NCBI GenBank assembly: GCA_965240325.2
Contig: OZ251251.1
Location: forward strand, 434,001 to 498,000
Reading direction: 5' to 3'
From: Rebecca billardiae RCC1528
Lineage: Eukaryota; Haptophyta
DNA: 64,000 nt
Positions within the stretch are counted from its first letter, which is position 1, and every line of letters starts with the position of its first letter. Made by a program: the position numbers and the translations under genes. The notes beneath the pieces are model-generated. The model saw only the letters and a list, made by a program, of their open reading frames with translations. It had not been told where the DNA came from and ran no database searches. This document shows, piece after piece, positions 60,160 through 64,000 of this stretch.

Positions 60160-60198
60160 GAGAGGGCGACGACGGTTGGCGTCAGGTCCGGGAGCATT
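60160..60198 (-). promoter_or_regulatory. Conserved upstream box of gene C
   Basis: GAGAGGGCGACGACGGTTGG then C/G-rich GTCAGGTCCGGGAGC; counterpart of the gene B box, about 62 bp before the gene C ATG. Confidence 0.6.
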
Positions 60199-60329
60199 TG
60201 ATTTAATTTTGGATTTCTTTCGTCATCCGTCAATCTCGCCTGCCTGTGCTGAGCAAGCTGTGCGTGCGTCTCTTATTCTTAGTCAACTGTAGCTAGCGGT
60301 GGGTGAGTCAATGCGCTCATGCCGGCGGC

Positions 60330-61967
60330 TCACATCAATAATGACCGCTCGTAGCGGCCGGGCCCCAGCCCCTGCTGGCCCTGCCAGAGCAGCTGCAGAC
60401 GTGCAACGCGCGTGGGCGTCCTCATGTCCGCCTCCGGCGCCGCGCGCACGCCGAGGCCGAGCGCCGCCGAGCGCCAGCCGCACGCGTGCGCGGCACCGTC
60501 CGCCGTCACGTACAGCGCGTGCTGCCCGCCAAGCGCGCAGCCGACGACGCGTGCGCCCGCCTCCACCTGCACGCGCGCTGGCAGCAGGCTTCGCGTCGCG
60601 CCGCCGAGGCCGAGTGTGCCATGCGCGTTGCTCCCAAACGCGTGCGCGCTGCCGTCCGCGCCCAGCACCGCGCTGCCGTCGAGGCCACAGCTGGCGCGCA
60701 CCGCGCGCACGCCCGCCAGCGCGTCGACACGCCTTGGCACGGGCTGGAGGGCAGTGTCCCCGTGGCCGAGGCAGCCAGCGGTGCCACGGCCGAAGGAGTG
60801 CACGCCACCCTCCGCGTCGAGCGCCAGGCTGTGCGTGTCGCCCGCGCTCACGTGCACGGCGCGCACGCCCGCGAGCGCCTCGATGCGCCTCGGCGTGAGC
60901 TGATCCTGCCCGCTGTCGTCGCCGTGGCCGAGCTCGCCGCAGGCGCCGTGGCCGCACGAGAAGACAGCGCCGTCGAGCGAGGCCAGCAGTGTGTGGTAGG
61001 CCCCTGCGCTCGCCCCGCCCACCCGCACGCCGCCCAGCGCCTCGATGCGCTTCGGCGCCCACCGGCCGTCCCTGTCGCCGTGGCCGAGCTGGCCGTGGTT
61101 GTTGCCGCCCCAGCTGTACGCGCCGCCCGCTGCGGTGAGCGCGAGGCTGTGGAACTCGCCCGCGGCGATGCACACGGCGTGCTCCTGGGCGAGCGCTCGG
61201 ACGCGCTCGAGCCGGCCGCTTCCGTAGTGCACACCGTCACCCAGCCCGAGCTGGCCGCAGCCGTTGCCGCCGCAGCCGTACACGGCGCCGGCATCGCTCA
61301 GCGCGAGCAGGTGATAGGCGCCGGCCGCCACCGCGACCACGCGCACCGCGGCGAGCGAGACCACGCGCTTCGGCAGCGTGACCACGGGCATGTCCGCGTG
61401 GCCCAGCGCCACCGGCGCAACGTGCTCACCCGTCAGCTCCCCGCTCGCATCCCGCGCCGGCACCTCGCCGCACGTGTGCAGCCCGCCCTCCGCGTCCGCA
61501 AACGCGCTGAACGCCGGGCCGTGGTGGTACCGATTCCACGTCAAGCGCGAGCAGGCGACGACGGCCGCGTGCGCACGCGCGAGCTCGTGCGTGCGCAGCA
61601 GTGCCAGTAGCTCGGCCGTCCACGTGCACGCAGCCGGCGGGAGGGCCGTCGGGATGGCGCGCTCGAGCCCGCGCGCGCGCGCGAGGGCGCGGAGCGCGTG
61701 CTCGACCGGCGAGCGGCCGCCCGGCGCGCCGCGGAAAAGGCGCGCCGTGGCGTTGGCAGCCAGCAGGGTGGGGAGCTCGGACACGCTCGCAAGCATGCGC
61801 TCGATGACCTCGGGCGGCATGTCCGCGAGGCACAGCGCCGCCGCTGCGCGCGATGCGTGCTCCTTGCCAGGGCCCATTGTGACGACTGGACGTCCGCGAA
61901 TCTCGGGATCAACCACATCACGGATCGCGAGATTCGCGACGAGGATGGAGGCGGCCGGACTGGGCAT
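60330..61967 (-). CDS. RCC1 gene D: F-box-like + RCC1 propeller, no RING
   Basis: 545 residues from ATG 61967 (MPSPAASIL). It is the most diverged member of the array. The RING-like Cys/His region is missing; the frame goes straight to an F-box-like segment (CLADMPPEVIERMLASVSE, then ATARLFRGAPGGRSPVEHAL) and seven or so RCC1 repeats (GGNGCGQLGLGDGVHYGSG, GGNNHGQLGHGDRDGRW, GHGACGELGHGDDSGQD). The Cys content of the repeats is low and the C-terminus differs (LLWQGQQGLGPGRYERSLLM). It lacks the upstream box of A-C. It may be the ancestral or a subfunctionalised copy. Confidence 0.82.
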   Translation of the reverse strand: MPSPAASILVANLAIRDVVDPEIRGRPVVTMGPGKEHASRAAAALCLADMPPEVIERMLASVSELPTLLAANATARLFRGAPGGRSPVEHALRALARARGLERAIPTALPPAACTWTAELLALLRTHELARAHAAVVACSRLTWNRYHHGPAFSAFADAEGGLHTCGEVPARDASGELTGEHVAPVALGHADMPVVTLPKRVVSLAAVRVVAVAAGAYHLLALSDAGAVYGCGGNGCGQLGLGDGVHYGSGRLERVRALAQEHAVCIAAGEFHSLALTAAGGAYSWGGNNHGQLGHGDRDGRWAPKRIEALGGVRVGGASAGAYHTLLASLDGAVFSCGHGACGELGHGDDSGQDQLTPRRIEALAGVRAVHVSAGDTHSLALDAEGGVHSFGRGTAGCLGHGDTALQPVPRRVDALAGVRAVRASCGLDGSAVLGADGSAHAFGSNAHGTLGLGGATRSLLPARVQVEAGARVVGCALGGQHALYVTADGAAHACGWRSAALGLGVRAAPEADMRTPTRVARLQLLWQGQQGLGPGRYERSLLM

Positions 61968-63671
61968 AAGCACGCTCGCTCCCTCGGCGGCCCAGAGCGG
62001 GCGTCGCTGGGCCCGGCGGCCCGGCTGAGGTGCGTGGCGCGACCGTGCGATTATCGGGGCGCCTCGTACGCGCTTTGTCGGGGGGGGCAAGGCGCGCCGC
62101 CGCGCAGCACACGCCTGTGCGGGCGCGCCGAGAGTCACTCAGCGGCGGCTCGCGCGCGAGCGGAGGGGGCGTAGCCCATCGTTATCAACCGTCCGGGGCC
62201 CGGTGGCATCCTCCTTCTTCCCGGCCAACGGGCTCCCAAGCTGGTGGGGGCCGCGCTGCAGGCGGCTGATTTAGTGCCGCAGCCTCAGAGGTGTAATGCT
62301 TGCTTGCGGTGGGGCGTCCAGGGCGTGTTGATTGGTGATACAACAGTGTCGCCCTGCGCCACGCCCACGCTCCGTCCGGCGCCGTGCTCACGCAGAGACC
62401 GTGCGCCGCACACGGTGCCGCACACAATGCGGCGCTCGGCCTCTACGCGGTTGATGTGGCCCGTCACTAGGTCGGTGCGCACTGTTACACTGGGACCGCA
62501 AACTGCCGCAGTCACTAGTGTGAGTCAGCGAGGCGACGTGACTACGTCTCAGGATACTGATGCGCATGCGCATATATATAATGCAGCGGCTTACCCAGCC
62601 CCAGCATGGGGACCGTGCGAGTGATACCGTGATGACGTAGCATATATCATAAGACGGCTAGCCACTCTGGCGTCACTGTGTGACAGTCCGTGCTCATTAT
62701 ATATAAAATTTAAAATAAGAATAAGAATATATATATACGCACATATATATTGAATATATAATAAGCAGTAATATATTGATAGTTAGTACGTGATACAGCA
62801 GCAGTGATGATACTATGATGACTAGTCATCAATATGAGTACGTCGTACTACATGCATGCTGCCGTTACCGCGCCGTCTCAATTCAGTCAAATTATATACG
62901 CCGTACTGCAGGCAGACAGAGTGCAGGGGGGTCCAAGTGAAGTTTCCCACTTCCGGGAAAGGAAGCCATGTCGATCCCACGGCGATCCAAGGCCCCAGCG
63001 CCACGGCCGGGTCACCGGGGCGTGGCGTAGGCAGGTTGGTGCGGTCCTACGAGCGCATGGGCGTGAGTGTAACAGCTTCCTCAGTCAATAGTTGATTGCG
63101 CGGTAGTCGTGCGACCGCCGTCCGACACGGCTGCCGTGCGAATAGGATAGCGAGCTGATCAGGACTAGTGACAACCTTCGGTCTGGGACCACGCCACGCC
63201 ATTTGGCGACCTCGGCACCGCTCATTGCTCAATGATGCCCGTCCAGAGGCACGGACGTGCCGCACTTAACCTGGCCAGCCTGGCTAACTGGCTCCACCCG
63301 GCCACTAAGTAGTAAGTGGGGCCCGCCCCGCTGCCACCTGGACCCCTCTGTAGCCTTCGGATACTGGTAGTATATCGCGCGTATAGCTACTATGCTACTG
63401 ACTCAGAATATAAGGATGTCATATCGTCATCAGCAGACGCCTATATATTCGGTATACGGTGGCCGGCCTGCGCCCGGATGGTCAGCAGCGTGGTGACCTA
63501 CGTCGATCGCTCAGCTGCCGGAGCGGGGGTGCGCGCCGTCTCGCGCCGCAGTCCGGGCGCGTGGGAGAGCCCGCCACCGACGCCGGGCCCGGGAGCGCGC
63601 CGCGCTTGAGCAGCGCGAGCGGAGCCGCACCCACCACGCCCGCCGCGCGTGCCACTGTGCGGTGCGCGCCG
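61968..63671. other. Intergenic, no supported gene
   Basis: 1.7 kb. 61.97-62.3 kb is GC-rich; 62.64-62.83 kb is strongly AT-rich (ATATATA blocks, AAAATTTAAAATAAG); 62.9-63.5 kb is unremarkable. Near 63.58 kb a ~24-bp word of the next gene's 3' end is repeated. Confidence 0.6.
62695..62790. repeat. AT-rich low-complexity block
   Basis: A cluster of TATATA and AATAAG words in an otherwise GC-rich window. Confidence 0.7.
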
Positions 63672-64000
63672 TCACGCCGGGAGCGCGCCGCGCTTGAGCA
63701 GCACGAACGTCCCCTTGTCCTCGGTGCCGCGCACCTCTCCCCACGCGATCGCCTTTGCAAAGTCCCAGCGCTTCACCTTGCGCGCGGCGGCGTTGCGCTT
63801 GACGCGGCCGGAGATGGCGAGCGAGCCGGGCTCGCCGCCGGGGCCCACGTCGCCCTCGAACACCAGCTCGTCGCCCGACTTCTTCGAGAGCATCGACGCG
63901 CGCACCGCGCGCACGAGCGCGCCGCCGTCCGAGCTGGCCGCCGCGACCGACTTGGCGCCGAGCGGCGCCCACTTGCCCCCGCGCCAGATCTCGGAGGGCG
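63672..64000 (-). CDS. C-terminal part of an unrecognised protein (5' end outside window)
   Basis: An open frame enters from the window edge and stops at 63672-63674, giving at least 109 residues. Visible features are EIWRGGKWAPLG, a predicted beta-rich stretch (DELVFEGDVGPGG, SLAISGRV), then a basic segment (VKRNAAARKVKRW) and a GTFVLLKRGALPA end. No domain recognised. An internal GTG or ATG start (near 63914 or 63894) is possible, but the frame is open to the edge. Confidence 0.55.
   Translation of the reverse strand, partial: PSEIWRGGKWAPLGAKSVAAASSDGGALVRAVRASMLSKKSGDELVFEGDVGPGGEPGSLAISGRVKRNAAARKVKRWDFAKAIAWGEVRGTEDKGTFVLLKRGALPA

Overview
This is a nuclear eukaryotic window, not a prokaryotic one. 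It has spliceosomal introns, a nuclear-type 5S rRNA gene, a mitochondrial haem A synthase (COX15), and SET, RWD, RING, F-box, MAM, TIR and RCC1 domains. It also carries Ser-Pro-rich cell-surface stalks of the kind seen in algae. Very high GC with long GC-alternating tracts, short introns (about 120-470 bp) with a GTGCG donor, hydroxyproline-type stalks and an SLC4-type anion transporter fit a marine microalga. A haptophyte is my best guess (inference; no marker here is decisive).

Layout. 1-7086: 3' part of a giant Trp/Ala/Arg repeat protein. 7.1-13.7 kb: no protein gene; microsatellites, an A-x-B/A-y-B tandem duplication, an older ~555-bp tandem repeat and one 5S rRNA gene (minus). 13.7-31.6 kb: housekeeping-like genes, namely a SET protein, an SLC4 transporter (3 exons), an actin-related protein with a membrane-anchor N-terminus, a tandem-RWD/RING protein, COX15, an NmrA-like reductase, two small membrane proteins, an XPA-C-like protein and an F-box protein. 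32.7-40.8 kb: a 5-exon gene for a 2464-residue receptor-like protein (signal peptide, Pro-rich stalks, Cys-rich module, about nine membrane spans, cytoplasmic TIR-like domain). 41.3-42.8 kb: a SAP-J-domain-MBD protein. 43.5-52.4 kb: a 9-exon gene for a 2347-residue type I surface protein (C2-like, two MAM, RCC1 propeller, ricin-B-like, Pro-rich). 52.9-62.0 kb: four tandem RCC1 genes, three of them RING + F-box-like + RCC1. 63.7 kb to the end: a gene leaving the window.

I rebuilt four multi-exon genes by hand. In each, exon lengths and phases close to an uninterrupted frame (614, 2465, 436 and 2348 codons), which supports both the models and the GTGCG...CAG intron rule. The 32-62 kb stretch is the notable part. 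A TIR receptor, a huge multi-domain surface protein, a chaperone-type MBD protein and a RING/F-box/RCC1 array lie side by side, which could be a recognition-and-signalling neighbourhood (inference only). Inside the array, a 1085-bp element with 403-bp inverted arms and a 5-bp target duplication has inserted into the upstream region of one paralogue, and the sibling genes preserve the empty site.
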